From Apricaphanius iberus (Eukaryota; Chordata; Actinopteri; Cyprinodontiformes; Aphaniidae), in NCBI GenBank assembly GCA_028564705.1, contig JAPXFQ010000074.1:2559501-2623500 (forward strand): a stretch of 64,000 bases of DNA. The letters run 5' to 3'. A program made the translations under genes and the position numbers. Positions 33,193 through 46,019 of this stretch are shown piece by piece; the stretch's first letter is position 1, and each line of letters opens with the position of its first letter. The notes under the pieces were generated by a model, which saw only the letters and a program-made list of their open reading frames with translations, did not search any database and was not told where the DNA came from.

Positions 33193-33854
33193 TAAGTCAT
33201 TAGTTTGGGTTTTATCATACAATTAATTTCTGGGGTGCCTGCAGGAAAGTAGGCTATGAACATAACCACTTTTAAAACCGGAGATATTCCCCGGCATTAT
33301 TTATGGATTATAGTTTTGCCCCCACCACATAAAAAACAGATATGGATTTTTTAACAGTGCAGGTCTAACCTCGACTTATGCTCCCATTGCTATTTTTCAT
33401 ATAATCAGTATAAAAACTGATATTCCACTATCTTAAACAGTTTCTTTATGTGCGAATGTTCTAGCATTCTTAGCAGAGATTCATGTTATGTCCAATAAAG
33501 ACTTGCATTCAAATTGGGCACTGTATCAATAAGTATCTGGTTAACTCATATATCTTTGATGCAAGGTGTTTATGCTGCGCCACCTGCTCCATGCATCTAT
33601 GCAGATAGCGCAGGACTGTGCCTGTATTCCAGTGGGCAAGGTGGGCATACACTTCATGATTTATGGCCCATTTCTAGACTGTTTTTCAGTAATGCAACAC
33701 ATGTGCATGGACCCTGCCAGGCTGCATAGGTGGCTACAAAACTGTTATTTATAAATATGACACCTACGTTTATAGTCTTCTTTCTTGCATGAGGCCCAAA
33801 ACAATATACATCTGGGATCAACAAAGTTTTTGTGGTTATAACAGGCTCTGAGGA

Positions 33855-33925
33855 CAGGATTCAATCCAACAATTCCCAAATGCTGAGCATGGGTGATAAC
33901 CACTCTACCAAAGGAGCAACACAAA
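33855..33925 (-). repeat. tRNA-like sequence inside the right arm
   Basis: On the minus strand 'gctcctttggtagagtggtt' contains a good A box and 'ttggattgaatcctg' a good B box. The first 22 bases differ from the plus-strand copy at 33129 by few changes. The sequence before it, starting 'gtgtgacagtatca', is also shared with 31200-31405. Confidence 0.5.
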
Positions 33926-33993
33926 CAATAAAGAGTCAGGGCCCATTATCATTTGGAAAGGATCCCTGATACTGTCACACATGATTCATGAAT

Positions 33994-34119
33994 CAGTCCG
34001 CACGGTTTAGTATACCGAGGGTACGGATTCGTAATCCGTGCGTACAGTTTAGTAAACCGAGGAAACGGATTCGTAATCAGTGCGCACGGTTTAGTAAACC
34101 GAGGGAACGGATTCTTACG
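33994..34119. repeat. Three exact-length 42-bp subterminal repeats made of palindromes
   Basis: Units at 33994-34035, 34036-34077 and 34078-34119 are each 42 bp. In each, 'cggtttagtaaaccg' (15 bp, one odd central base) is an inverted repeat, and 'cggattcgtaatccg' is another. The joins between units also form a near-palindrome around 'gtgcgcac'. Counterparts in reverse lie at about 33001-33060. Confidence 0.85.
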
Positions 34120-34161
34120 TCTCAAAAATGATTTCTCTACCTGTCCCCTGCCGGGCTCCGT

Positions 34162-36589
34162 AATAAATCAAAATGTTGCAAAATTGATATTTATACATGT
34201 GAACATTTTAATAAAACTTTAAATGCCATTGTCAAATAAATAAATATATTCTTATACTAATATTTAAAAACATATTATTTTTTATATTTATATTATTTGA
34301 AATTTCAAAATGAGTTTGCTGAAGATATCATGAATTTATTTTATTCTATTCAGTTGACTTTAAAAATCGAAATCTCTCAAAGCTAGTAATACCATTATGG
34401 AAAGGTAGAGTTAGCCCATCTGAGTTGAGGTGATCTTGAAAGCTATCTGCAAATGAGTTGCTATGAAGCTTAAGATCTTCGATTTTTTTTTTTTTGTGAG
34501 ACCCAGCAGCAAGTTAAACAGTTTCATAATGCACTTTTTAACAATTTAATCAGCTGCCAGCTGTCCTTTGGTCTTTTTAATGTTTACAGTCTCAAATCAA
34601 CAATGCCCATTAGAGTGTCTCAACATTGTACCCCATCAAATAAAAAATAGGCTATTTTAGGTTTGCATGGTCGCCATCTGATGATGATGACATATTATGT
34701 TGCAATTCCCTATTAGATTCTTGATGACTATAGGTTGCTGTTATTCATAATTGTACGCTATAACTTGTGATGTTTTAAGTTGTTTTAAAAATTGATCTGT
34801 ATGCCCCTGTTTTACTTTGAGCACTTGCCCATTTAAGGGTCTCTGCACAGCTCTGCAACCACACCTTCCAATCTTGTCCTCATCACACACACATTTACTA
34901 GTCGATAAACACCATCCTCCCTATGATCCTGCATGGATAATGAGGTAAGGACATTGGATAGATTGGTGGACATAGAACATAGGTGGACAGTGCACTCTCA
35001 CATTCAATGTTATATTTAATCCGGCAGGTGTGACATTAGTTAAAACTTGGCCAACTTCCTGCTGACTTCAGTTATTAATAAAGTTGGATGACAAAGTTCT
35101 GCAAAGTTGTGCAATGCTGTGTGTTACCTTCAGGAGAATCTATTGTGACGTCAATGTTTATGTTTCCATGCATTGCATCAGGGGATTGGGTGGCAATAAA
35201 ACAGCATATTTTATGTATAGTTTGTTTGTTTTGCATGTTTGAAGGAGATTTTAGTGAAGCAGGTGGTTCATTCTTGATGTGTGGTTGATTGTATGGCCTG
35301 TTGGGGGTTTGATAAACCTTTTATTTTTTGAAATCCCTCCGAAAAAGACGGCAAATAAAAAAAAAGATTGAGTCAAGAAACCTGGACACTCCGAAGATAG
35401 CGTAAATTTCTGCAGCAACTGACGGTTTGTGGGGCTCATTTTATTAATGATAAATCCTTGTGACTATATATTTTGTCGCAGCTATCTTTATAGCCCATCA
35501 TTTTGTTTAATTTCTTGCCACCCAACCACTTGCACATGCACACAAAGGTCTCAACAAAGAGTCGCCTATACCTATAGGTATGAAGTATTTGTAACATTCT
35601 CATTACATTATATTACATAAATGAAAGTAATTTACCAGGCAAGAAAATCTTATTATTTCTGAACCAATTTCTTCTTGTGTAGAACAATATGTCACTCTAA
35701 TTTCACACAAACTCTGGTTTGAGTGAACCTGATAAGTAGGTGGTGGTTGATATTTTTCCAGTATCACCAATATACACCTCGAGGAACTTTACTTCCAAGA
35801 CAATATTGGCATATTGCATCAACAAAAAAATATGTCTGCCGCAGAGGAAACAGATAACCTTTTATTAAAGCAAGGTGAAGTATCACAACTTTAGGACTTG
35901 AATTCTTTCTGAGTTGTAAATGTAGAGAGAGCTTCAAACAAATATGTCTGTTGTTGGCTCATGTTAACTCAATGCCTGGTGGCTATATTAAGAGTCGGTT
36001 GGTAGTAGATTGGCTTTCAACTTTGTGTGAAGCCATGAGTGAGCTGTTAGAGCTGATCAATGAGCTGTTGCTGTCAGATGTCCACAAGTTTTGGATGATT
36101 ATGATGAAAGCTGACATGAAATAATGATTAATAGTGACAATACTGAATCATGTGTGATAAGTTCCTTACAAATGTACACTTGGAAATATTGGGTCACACA
36201 GTTCTAATTTCCTATCTGGAATTTGTACACATTAAATTATGTTATTGCTTTTCATAGACAAAGAAAGAATGAAGAAATGTAATGGCACTGGATGGAAACA
36301 CCAAATGTCAAATGTAATAAGTCTCAGTGTGTCTCTGCACTACAGTGACTGTCATTTTAAGATCTGTCTCCAGGCAACTGACTTATTTTTTTGTCTCTTG
36401 ATAGACACATGAGGATGAAATTGTGGGGGGAAAAATTTACTTTTCTGCATACACCAATTTCAGTACCTCTTGTTCTTTAAAGCAAGGCTGCTTTGCTGTT
36501 ACTGCTCATATGTTTTTCTTCATAAAAATTGTGTCTAAGTTATCAACATGCTGCAAGTGGCTAGGTGGGTTAACATAAGAAGGCTGAGT
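34162..36589. other. Gene-free stretch
   Basis: This is AT-rich, apparently single-copy sequence without a supportable coding frame. The frames at 35088-35620 are short and have no recognised domain. No long tandem repeats are visible. Confidence 0.45.
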
Positions 36590-37440
36590 CCCAGGGGTAT
36601 CCACTGCTCACAGTTATTTGATTTGCTCCTGCAGCCACAGCTTAGTCCTGTCTAAGTGCTGTGCAGAGGCATATGGCCAGGCTTGTGCAGGCCTAATTAC
36701 AGGCATTATCTCATTTGCTATTGTAAGGGACTGTTGTGCCATCTTCCACTTATTTAATTAGTCTTTTCACATGTTGGACGTGGGTAGTTTAGAATGAAAA
36801 TGTGACATATGGTATGAAAAATCTGGACTTTGGAGTTCCTGCTGGATATTGAAAATATTTTTTTTTCTTTTTGTGTGTTTTTTCTTGCTATGGAGCAATT
36901 CATCAAACAATTAGCAGTCCTCTTTTACATTTGGTGGCACTAATCAAACAAATACTATGAAACATTCTTTACATTGCCAGTCTACTGTCTTTTCCCATTT
37001 AACTTGATGGCTTAAAAGCGCCTCCTACTCCTGGCTTCCACTCCACTTGATCACCTCATTTGCATTTTATATTGGTAAATCAAATTAAGCACCCGCAGCT
37101 TTTAACATGATTGACTGCAGCCAGGGCTGCTCAGATGGGACTTATTCTGCACAGAAAATTAGACCATTTAATGTGCAGAGCAGAGAGCTTGGCTCCCCTC
37201 ACATTCAGCAAATCACATTCACTCAGCTAATTAAAACGATTTTTCCCTTCTTTTTGTCTGTGTTTGCCAAAGGTCTTTGATAGATTTCCCTACCTGCTAT
37301 TTTACTGTACATCTCATTTTCCTGGACTCTCTCTCCCCAGTGATGGCCCCTTCCACACTGTGATTCTGATATTCCGTGGCTGACATGTATGATTGCTGTT
37401 GAACTATATTCTATATCAGTTACACAGTAAACAATCAATA
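36590..37440. other. Possible conserved non-coding (regulatory) block
   Basis: This block has higher complexity and more balanced composition than its surroundings, shows no repeat or transposon signature, and has no long frame. It contains several sites typical of developmental enhancers: TAATTA homeodomain cores at 36694-36699, 36755-36760 and 37228-37233, and an octamer ATTTGCAT at 37058-37065. I infer a candidate enhancer from appearance alone; such motifs also occur by chance in AT-rich DNA. Confidence 0.3.
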
Positions 37441-40400
37441 AAATTCATTTTCACATTTTAGATCTTGATTACACATTCTCCAGAAAATAAGCAGCACAAA
37501 GCCTTATGCAGAAGATTATTAATGGCATCTGATTTTATTTTTTTACAAACGCATCAATTTATCTAATTCAGATGGACTTTGCTATAATTGATTAGCCTAC
37601 CATGTGTAAATGTACTCTATTAAAATTAAAGGCTTTAAGAAATATGTTACATGGGTTTGAGCCGAATTAATCAGTTATTTCTAATACTCTAGTACATTTT
37701 TTGAAACACTGCATGCTTTTACTTTTTGAAAATTGACATAAGCAAACCTGCAAACCCACCGATCTCTGCCATATTGTAATTACAATAATAAAATTTAAAA
37801 CGTATTACAGATGCCTAGAAAAATACTCCAACCTTTTATTTTTACGGTTACTTTTTTAAGACCTTTAACTCTTTATAAAAATCAAAATAATGTAATCAAT
37901 AGCAGACAGAGAATATTTTTATGCTGCTATTTATTGTAAAACTAATACAGTGAACAAAAGTTAGCAGCAGTTTAGATAACTTAAAAGGTTTTCTTTTCTG
38001 TGCAACAAAACAGAGGACACTCTTTAAGAGTATTATTGCCTTCATGAAAAACATGCAAAAAAGAATCTACTCAATGCAAAACTCACATAAAACTTGTTTT
38101 TTTTATTTCTAGGATTAATGATGTTATGCTTTAAAAATTTGTTGTGAGCACTGATTCATCTACTACAGAACAGAAATATTATGGACAAAGTTGGTGTTTT
38201 ATTCTCTTGATCATCATTGCATGAATGTTTAGTATTTATCTTTGTTTGGACAACAGAAAATGGGACCATCTATTGCTTGATGGGTTTTTATAATACCTAC
38301 CACACATACATTTGTAGAAAAAGAGAAGGTAGTAAGTTGCTAATATTTAGGCAGAAATGGTTGACTCCCGCTGTCTGGAAATACTTCATTATAGATAATT
38401 ATATTATGTATAAGGAATATTTACTGAAAAACTAGGGCTCTTCTTTAGTCACATTCGTCATTTTTCAAAATTCAAGATTATTTCTGTTGATTATTTTTGA
38501 CAACCCTACTCAGCTCTAAACAGAGCACATGAAAAATGTATTATTCTTGAGAAACGAGTCAAAATGAAATGTAACTCTATTTAATTAAAATTAGGAGAAA
38601 CTATAAATAGTGATAGATCTGACCATTATTGTAGATGGTAAAAATAGTGGTTGACCATGTATAGACAATATTTTGTTAAAATAATTCCTTACATATTTAT
38701 TACTAAGAGACAGAGCAGTGCTTTCTGAAAAAGGGAAAAAAATCTTGATGCTAATTGAGTACAAAAAATGCTGAAATGCTTTAATACTTGAATACTTTAA
38801 AAGAGACAAAGTTATATGTATTGTTGAAACAGAAGCAGAAGAAAAATGCTGTACCATGGGGAATATTCCCACTGAAAATAATAGGTGCAGCACAGTGCCG
38901 ACACCAGGCACTTCCCTGAACACAACAGTCAGCTTAATTGCAGCTTTTAGGATCATTACTGCTCCCATGTGACTGTCAAAATGGACAAGGCTGGTGGGCC
39001 TTTGACAAACAGGCAACCACCACCCACCGTTCTACAGTCACAAGGGGCAGACTCATAACTACGAGAAAAATACATTTCTTGTTTGTTGTCCTCCCTTGCC
39101 TTTAAACCAGACAGAAAAAAATGCCCAAAAATGTATTTTAGAAAACAGGATCTTGTTGCTATATGGATTGTTGGCTTTCAAAACAGCCAAAATATTTTAA
39201 CCATTTAGATGTTTCTGTACTCTTTGTCTACACTGTGGCATTTAGATAAATACAAAAAGAATAAAATTTTCTTAGGTTTATGCTTGTCCTTTAATATAAC
39301 TGTGTCATTTTACTCCATTTGTGTACGTGTGTGTGTGTGTGTGTGTGTGCATGCAGAGCTGTTCCTCGCTGTTTTACTCTCCTGACCTTTGCAGATTGGA
39401 GTTGTCATGGCTGCGAATGGCTCATTGCATATCTACTAATAGAGAAGCCCATTCATCATTCAAGAGCTTGAGGGAAGTGGCTCACCAAGAGCCTTGGCCT
39501 CGTCTACAATCATCCAATGAGGTCCTTCTGTGAGCACTATTCCTTACGGTGTGGAGTATAATGTGAAGTACTTTTTGTCTAAAAGCACTGTCAGAAGTCT
39601 TAACTCATCATAATTCTGTTGCAGACGCAAGACTTTCTCTTTATTCTCTAGAGTGATCTGTCTGATGGGAGAGCATATCTGTAGTATTACATAAGAATAG
39701 TCTTCCTCACTTTGGTTTTCTTCCAAACAATTTAGTTTTTTAGACCAAATCTTCAATGTTTCCTTGTCCATGTCCTATTCTTGTTCTATTGTTTTCTAAA
39801 TCTACATAGGTTACTTGAACCTTAATAACGACCACATTTTTATACAGACTGCATTAATTTACTCTTAACTAGCTTTTACGGTAAATGACTGTATCATTGG
39901 AGTCACTTCAATCCAAAAGGGACCCGATTTAAATTTGTAATAAAATGTTTTCTAGTCTTCTCTTTGTTCCTCTTCCTCTCTTGTATCATCAATTCACATT
40001 CCTATCTCACCTGCCTCTCTTCTTATTCTTCCTCTTCTTTCTTTCTTCGCTCTTGTTTTTCCATTTATCTGTCCATAGCTTCAAGAAACTAAATCCACAG
40101 CAATCTCTAATAAAAGATTTTTCACACGTATGTATCAAGAGGAGTACTATAGCAAAAGCTTTAATGCTCTGCTTGAGAAAATAAAATATATAAAATCAAA
40201 GTAAACAAAAAATGTTGTATTATTATACAATAACAGCAAGGAAAACTTGAATCTTACTTTTCACATGGAAAATTGTAAACTCAATTTTATAGTTTTTGTT
40301 CATAACTGAGATGCAGAAAAAAAGTAATCTGTACAAAGGGTTTTTTGAGCAGACTCAATTTCCACATGTGATATGCATACCATATAAGAGCCTTTTGAAT

Positions 40401-40899
40401 GTTTTTCCAGTCAAGCTTGTTTTGGTTTCATATGTGTTTGTGCCAATTTCAGTGGTGACCCTGAGCATTCAAACACAGCTGATGAAACACTGAAGGTCAA
40501 AACTCTTAGGTGTTGTGCTATTCTGAGTGCTTTAAAGCCAAGTGTGTTATCGTTTTCACTCAGAGAAATGCTATGGTAGTGGCAGAGGATGAAGGTTAGC
40601 AGACAGCACATCACATTGAGTGCTTTAGAGCCATACTTGATTTGTTTTGTAACACCAGCACTCTTCCCTGTTTTGAACATTCACAAAGACACATTGCAGT
40701 GTGTTTTGTGTTTAATCAGAGTCATATTTAGTTTTGCAGCTAAAACCCTTTTTTTATCATTACATTTTCCAACAAAGAATTGGCTTGAGCAGTATGCTCT
40801 TGCCTAATAATTCTTATTCTCTGCACATAAGGTGGCAGATTAAATACTGTCTTCTTATTGACAATAAGGAGGAGTATTAAATATTGTTAGTTACTTACA
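37441..40899. other. Gene-free stretch
   Basis: Mostly AT-rich, unique-looking sequence. A (GT)n microsatellite is at 39327-39349, followed by a higher-complexity segment at 39350-39535 without transposon features. None of the frames (for example 38591-39016 minus) shows a family pattern. Confidence 0.45.
39327..39349. repeat. (GT)n microsatellite
   Basis: Eleven and a half uninterrupted GT dinucleotides. Confidence 0.95.
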
Positions 40900-41180
40900 A
40901 TAATAATTGTTCTGAAACATTTTTTCTTGGAGTTGGTGAAAGTGATATCACCTTGCAATCTCGGCACTCCTCTGGCAGCTGTCTCCTTATAATTCCCAAA
41001 GTCAGGAAACAGGCTCATGTTGAGGCGTCTTTCAATTATTATGACCCTCATATCTGGAACAGGCTGCCGGAGGACCCCAGGGCCGCAGAGAAAATTCATA
41101 TTTTTAAGAGCAGGCTCAAGACCTTTTTAACCGAGCTTTTAACTAATTATTATTTATTAATATATGTTTAACTGGTCAGC
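40900..41180 (+). pseudogene. LINE ORF2 C-terminal fragment (L2/CR1-Rex1 type)
   Basis: The frame ends in a pattern typical of the C-terminus of L2/Rex1-group LINE proteins: 'LLIIPKVRKQAHVEASFNYY', 'HIWNRLPEDPRAAEKI' and 'FKSRLKTFL'. Everything upstream of this tail is absent, so the insertion is 5'-truncated. A 3' UTR-like sequence with a C-rich stretch (41330-41450) follows. The exact 3' end is not clear. Confidence 0.7.
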
Positions 41181-44100
41181 ATGTTTTACCTGATATAATT
41201 TATAGTTTAGCTTTTAACTGTTTATTTATCAATATGCTTTGCCTTTATATCTTGATACTATCTTATCATTGTTTTACACTTTAAACACTTTATATTTTAT
41301 ACACTTTATATCTTAACTTATTTTAATCTTCCTCCCAGTGTTTCCTCTCTGGGGACCCCCTGGATCGGGAGCAGTGGTCGGCTGTGGCTGCCTGGGTGCC
41401 CCCCTCTAAATGCAGGATCAAAGGGACCTGCGGCTCGCGAGCGTTGCGAGCTCAGGATTGATCAGGTAGACACACACAACACACTGGCGCTTCAAACGCA
41501 GCATCTTTAAAAATGTCCCCAAAAGGCTTACCGAGATATAGGCTAGATGAGTGGGAAAAAGCCCATCCTTGGCTGGACACGGTCAATAACGACGAATACA
41601 AAGCAAATTGTAACTTATTTCAACAAGTATAGCAAGCCATCAAGATATCAGAATAAATATTAAATCGGCTTGCCATAAGCAAGTGTTCTCAGTCGTGCAC
41701 AGCACGGCAGGCACACAAGAACGCAGAAAACTCACATCTGTGAGGTTTATGCGATATATAGGCTAAAATATTCAAAATAGATTACATGTATTGTGCATTT
41801 TATAAGATGTCTTGTCCATGTACAATTTTTTTTTGTTGGATTAAATGTGGAGAATTTTGTTGTTTTTAAAGCCAGTAGGCTTAGGCATAGTCTATTAGTC
41901 AATCAATATAAATGACAACTTAAAGAACAAGTCATGGTAACTGATTACGTGTTATGCTAATAAATAGGTTAAAATGAAACATGTTTGGATATGTTTCTGC
42001 CTGTTGAAATGTTTTATTTTAGAGAAATATTCAATACATTTTAAGTGAACATTGCATTACATTTCTTAGTGTGGTTTGATTGTTGTTCAGACAAGCCATG
42101 CAAACCAATTTAATCAACTATTTGTCATCCCACTCCTACATTTGTATTTAAATGAGCAGATAAAAAAGTTTAAAGGTGTTTAGGGTTCATTTGTTGTATC
42201 CCCATACAGTCACTTTAGAAAAAAATATTGAAAATACATTGTTAGAAGCTCAAGTAAAAAGCAATAATAGGATCAGTTACACAAGTTAACACAAGTTGTT
42301 TACACTGTCTTATTTCTTTTTTTATGTGGAGGCATTACATTGCAGCTTTTTGTAACCTAACTACAGAATTAATGCATTAATATGTTTATTGTGGATAAAG
42401 CGTTTCAAGCTTAACGTATGACCATTCTGGATGATCCCCTCACTAAAAGAACCACACTTCCCTGTGAGTCGGATGGCTCGGGCTATGGTGAATAACGCCC
42501 TTTGTCCCTGATTTTAATTAATGAAAGTTGGCAACCCTAGGTGCACCCAAGATGCTACAGTACTGTAATGTCAGTGATGCTGTGACTGACATAGCATCAG
42601 CACATCATGGAGGAAATACTGATAAACAACGTGACTAATGACCCCGAGCTACATGACACCAGTTGTTTTCTATACAGAGACAGGAACAAAAAAATAAACA
42701 CTACAAAGAAGTTGAACTATTTAGACAGGAAAGCTCTTAAGAGGTTTGTAGGTGGCTCTTAAAAGAATCATTTGGCTACAAAGTCCCCTCTTTCTCCGCC
42801 AAGAAGAGAGCCATGAACAGCTTCCTCCCCTGGACAGCCTATCTGGAGGAGTAAACTCGACCCAGGCCTGTCTCAACCACATTATGCCCCCCGCCACTCA
42901 TATACTGTATTATACTTTTACTAACTGTAGACAGATGGACAGCTGCTCAGCATTGTAGTTGGTGTCTTGGCTGGCGATGCTTGGACCTACACAGGACATC
43001 GGCTCCTCAAACTGGGCCTGCCGATGCAGCCAGGGGCTGGTGTTTAAGCATCCCCCCAATTCCCCGCTGTAGTGGTCCCAGCTCCACCTGAGGCCAGACC
43101 GAACACGTAATATGATCAGCTTGGAGACTAGAGTCCACCTGCAGCTGCGCTCCATATGCTGGGCTCGATTGAATAACGTGTGAAAAGTGTATTTTTCATA
43201 ATTCAAATATATTATTTATTCTTAGCTGTGTGCCATATCTGATCATTAGTGTGTATTAAGGATTAGAAGCAGAAAAGTAAATTTTCACAACTTACATCTT
43301 TTTAGGAAGTTAGTAACAAACTACAAACAACCTTGAAATGATTTCAAAATAAAACTACAACTTCGGATTTGGAATTAGGATATGATATCTCAATAACCAA
43401 TTAAAATCCTTGAATGGCTGCTGTTGTATGGAATTCAAGTTAAACAATGAAACTGATTTAGAGAGAAAGTGAAAAACTATAATATTCTTTAGCAGAGCCA
43501 TATGAACAACCTATACATGCTCCCAGCATTTATAAATCCTATACAAGAGTAAATAAAGGTATCCAAACTCAGGCTCAATCTTTGGTTCAAACTACTTGGT
43601 AAATAGAAAAGGAATAAAATGTCAAAATGTAATTACAGCCAAATAGAACATGGATGTAAATACATATTTGATTCAGCAACACGACAGTTTAAAAAGAATA
43701 CACTAACGAGTAATAGCAAACCATTTCAGTGATGAGTCATGTAGTTTTCAGAATCTTAGAGGATTGCTCACCAATTGCATTTTTGGACAGAAAATTTCAG
43801 TTAAACTCTGAGTGTAATCCTTTATACATCCCAGACATGTTGGTAGCCTAATCATAGCATTACCACCTACAGTTCGCTATATTAATTTTCATCTCTTCCA
43901 AAACCTTTAGCACAGATTTACTGAAATCTTCTTCTGCATGACTTTCAATTGGCAGAAACTTCTGCAAGCCTTACTGAGAGTGTCCTTCAAGTGACACATA
44001 TCTGCTCAACATATGCCACATCAGGTGTCAATTCAATAGTGTTCCAGAAGTATTTGGCCATTTTTACTTTACTGACAATTTTTGGTAAAACAAATAACAA

Positions 44101-44288
44101 TCAGCTGAATAAACTTCCCATGTTTTAGAAGAAAGATATGACGTTCTTCCTCCACTTCCATGTTTTTTAACATGCAACTTCAGAAAGGGATCAAACACAA
44201 TGATTAACTCCAGAATTCCCAGAAGATTCAAATTGTCAGCCCTGCCAAAAAATTCACCAGAGCCCCTCCTCTCTCGCCAAAAACTTGA
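41181..44288. other. Mostly gene-free stretch with a domain relic
   Basis: LINE 3' UTR-like sequence to about 41460 is followed by AT-rich sequence. A MADF-like relic is at 42607-42720, and a moderately GC-rich block without a recognised product at 42760-43160. The remainder is unremarkable. Confidence 0.4.
42607..42720 (+). pseudogene. MADF-domain-like relic
   Basis: From the ATG at 42607 the frame reads MEEILINNVTNDPELHD, then 'YRDRNKKINTTKKL'. This resembles the first part of a MADF (Myb-related) domain, in which 'LI..V..HPELYD' is followed by 'YKDR.KK...W'. The frame then degenerates. MADF or Myb-like proteins are encoded by host genes and by Harbinger-type transposons; the surrounding repeat-rich DNA favours a transposon relic. 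The similarity is short, so the call is weak. Confidence 0.3.
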
Positions 44289-44412
44289 CAGACTCAACTC
44301 AAATGGGCAGAACTTATATAGCACTTTTCTAGTCATACTGACACTCAAAGCGCTTTACATTGAAGCCACATTCACCCATTGACACACCGATAGCCAACAT
44401 AGCTTGATAATC
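44289..44412 (+). repeat. Short dispersed repeat, partial second copy
   Basis: 'gggcagaacttatatagcac' followed by 'ttttctagtcatactgac' and 'cgctttacattgaagccac' matches the first half of 238-476. The 3' half is missing. Confidence 0.7.
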
Positions 44413-45096
44413 TATCATACTGCTCGCTGATGCAAGTGTAATATATGTTAGGGATAGTGGCCTCAGTGTTAGCAAGGCTGACATTCTGAGAAGGGGAGAG
44501 TGAAGATGACTCTTTTCCATCACCTCTGAGAGGCCTAAAAAGGCCTGTAAGTTTCTTAATTAGCTCTTTGTCAGGTTCTCTTTGTTTTTCTTTTCAGTGC
44601 TCCATTATGGTACTTTTTTCTTTCTGCTATCATGATAAACTAATAATGGATGCTCCTCCCTAAGGGTTAAGAGCCCCAAAAAGCCCCTGTTAAAGTCTGC
44701 TGTTTGCTTGTACATTCTTAATTGTTAAACCCCAGCCTGCAAGGTTAAGTTTTGCGTTTTGTTCTGTTCAAAGTTCTGTTCACCATCATGCATCTGATTC
44801 CTAGTCCTGTGTTAGGGTTCTTCTCCACAGCAGATTAGGACAAACAAAGAAAAGAACTGATAAACATCAATGTATTTTTGCATGGTGCTTTATTATGACA
44901 TTGTAGATTGCAGTGTCACAGTTGTCATCTTGAATGAGTTTTTATGTCAAAGGAACACTACTACATACTTTAAATGTTTTATGAAATATGCTGTTTATAT
45001 AAATACATAATTATGCCTGATGTAAGAGCATATGTGGCACTGAGGAAGACAGAAAAAAGAATTGAGGTCAGCTTTACTAGAACAATCTTATAAATG

Positions 45097-45097
<1 letters not shown>

Positions 45098-45144
<47 letters not shown>

Positions 45145-45360
45145 CCTAAAATATTGTACATTATATTAGACTATAAATTGTATCCTTTTCAAATATAAGA
45201 CTGTGACATTTTCAGTGATGCTGGTAATACATTACTTAGTAGCACCTTACTCTAGTATGACCACTTTTTCAGTAACAACTAGTCTAAAATTACATGTCCA
45301 ACCCACTAGGCATTACCATTTTTGTAATTTTCTCTGAGCAAAAAGATATACTTTGTGCAC
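45098..45360 (-). repeat. (ATT)n microsatellite plus dispersed repeat, copy 2
   Basis: Bases 45098-45144 are pure ATT repeats. The following sequence ('tccttttcaaatataagact', 'gaccactttttcagtaac') is closely similar to 57040-57250, which is also preceded by a TAA-type microsatellite. It is the complement of 9190-9400. The microsatellite seems to belong to the repeat family. Confidence 0.7.
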
Positions 45361-46019
45361 GGGGTCAACGGCGGCAAAAGTTGTAGGAAAACAAGCAACA
45401 ATAGTGGTAAATACGGTCTTACAAATCTTCTATGAAACTGCTGTTTCATAAAAGGTTTGTAAGAACTACTGTTGTTTTCTGTCATAATCTGAAAATTAAT
45501 CAGCTGATGATCTCCTCTTTGGTTAACATGTTTGTTTTGTTTCTACCCCACAAATCCTTCACTCTATCCAGTCTGGGTTCTTTACTCTGCCCGCTAGTGG
45601 AACACTCCAGTAGTATGTGCAGTGCGCAAGCAAGTACGTGCCCAAGACACTGCTGGTGTCAACACAAGGTTACATAGGGTTAAAAAGAAAGTATATTTCA
45701 GGCCTTACCGTTAAAATGGACTTCTAATATAGTAAGTAACCAGGAGGGAGGCAGTGGGGAGTGTTAAAGGCAGCTGCTGAAAATAACAAATTAAGTAATG
45801 TGTAATCTAATTTAGTTTATTTTAAAATAAAGAAATGAGTAAGGTAACTAAGCTACATTTGAACTGAGTAATGGGTAGTTAGTAATTAGTAATCAGATAA
45901 CTATTTCAAAGAAAATGTGGCAACACTGGACATATGAAGGAATAACAGCTGATATAATGAAGATCGTTTAACGTCAAAGCTACATGTGCCTAAACTACAT
46001 ATATTATTATATAATAGTT
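45361..46019. other. Gene-free stretch
   Basis: No supportable gene. At 45785-45925 there is more GTAA/ATTAG-rich sequence ('gggtagttagtaattagtaa') ending in 'gtggcaacactgg', loosely like the neighbouring dispersed repeat. The 81-residue frame at 45432-45677 has no recognisable domain. Confidence 0.4.

Larger units (their letters stand above)
32951..34161. mobile_element. Unclassified inverted-repeat element, 1.2 kb, non-autonomous
   Basis: The ends are inverted: 'acggagcccggaaggggaca' at 32951-32970 matches the complement of 34142-34161 with one mismatch. The match continues inward through a 'atttttgaga' block and a palindromic 42-bp repeat (partly two units on the left, three exact-length units at 33994-34119 on the right). 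It extends, more weakly, to a tRNA-like segment on each side (33127-33192 plus; 33855-33925 minus). The end dinucleotides fit a TA duplication (32950-32951 and 34161-34162), but no longer target duplication is seen. No transposase frame is present. I cannot assign it to a superfamily. Confidence 0.65.

Noticed and set aside
33514..33754. Two overlapping frames of 62-71 residues in the centre of the inverted-repeat element
   Set aside because: Short, without domain features, and not placed like a transposase gene.
42760..43160. GC-richer block with short frames, briefly considered a host exon or histone remnant
   Set aside because: The reading frames break quickly and none of the motifs matched on inspection.
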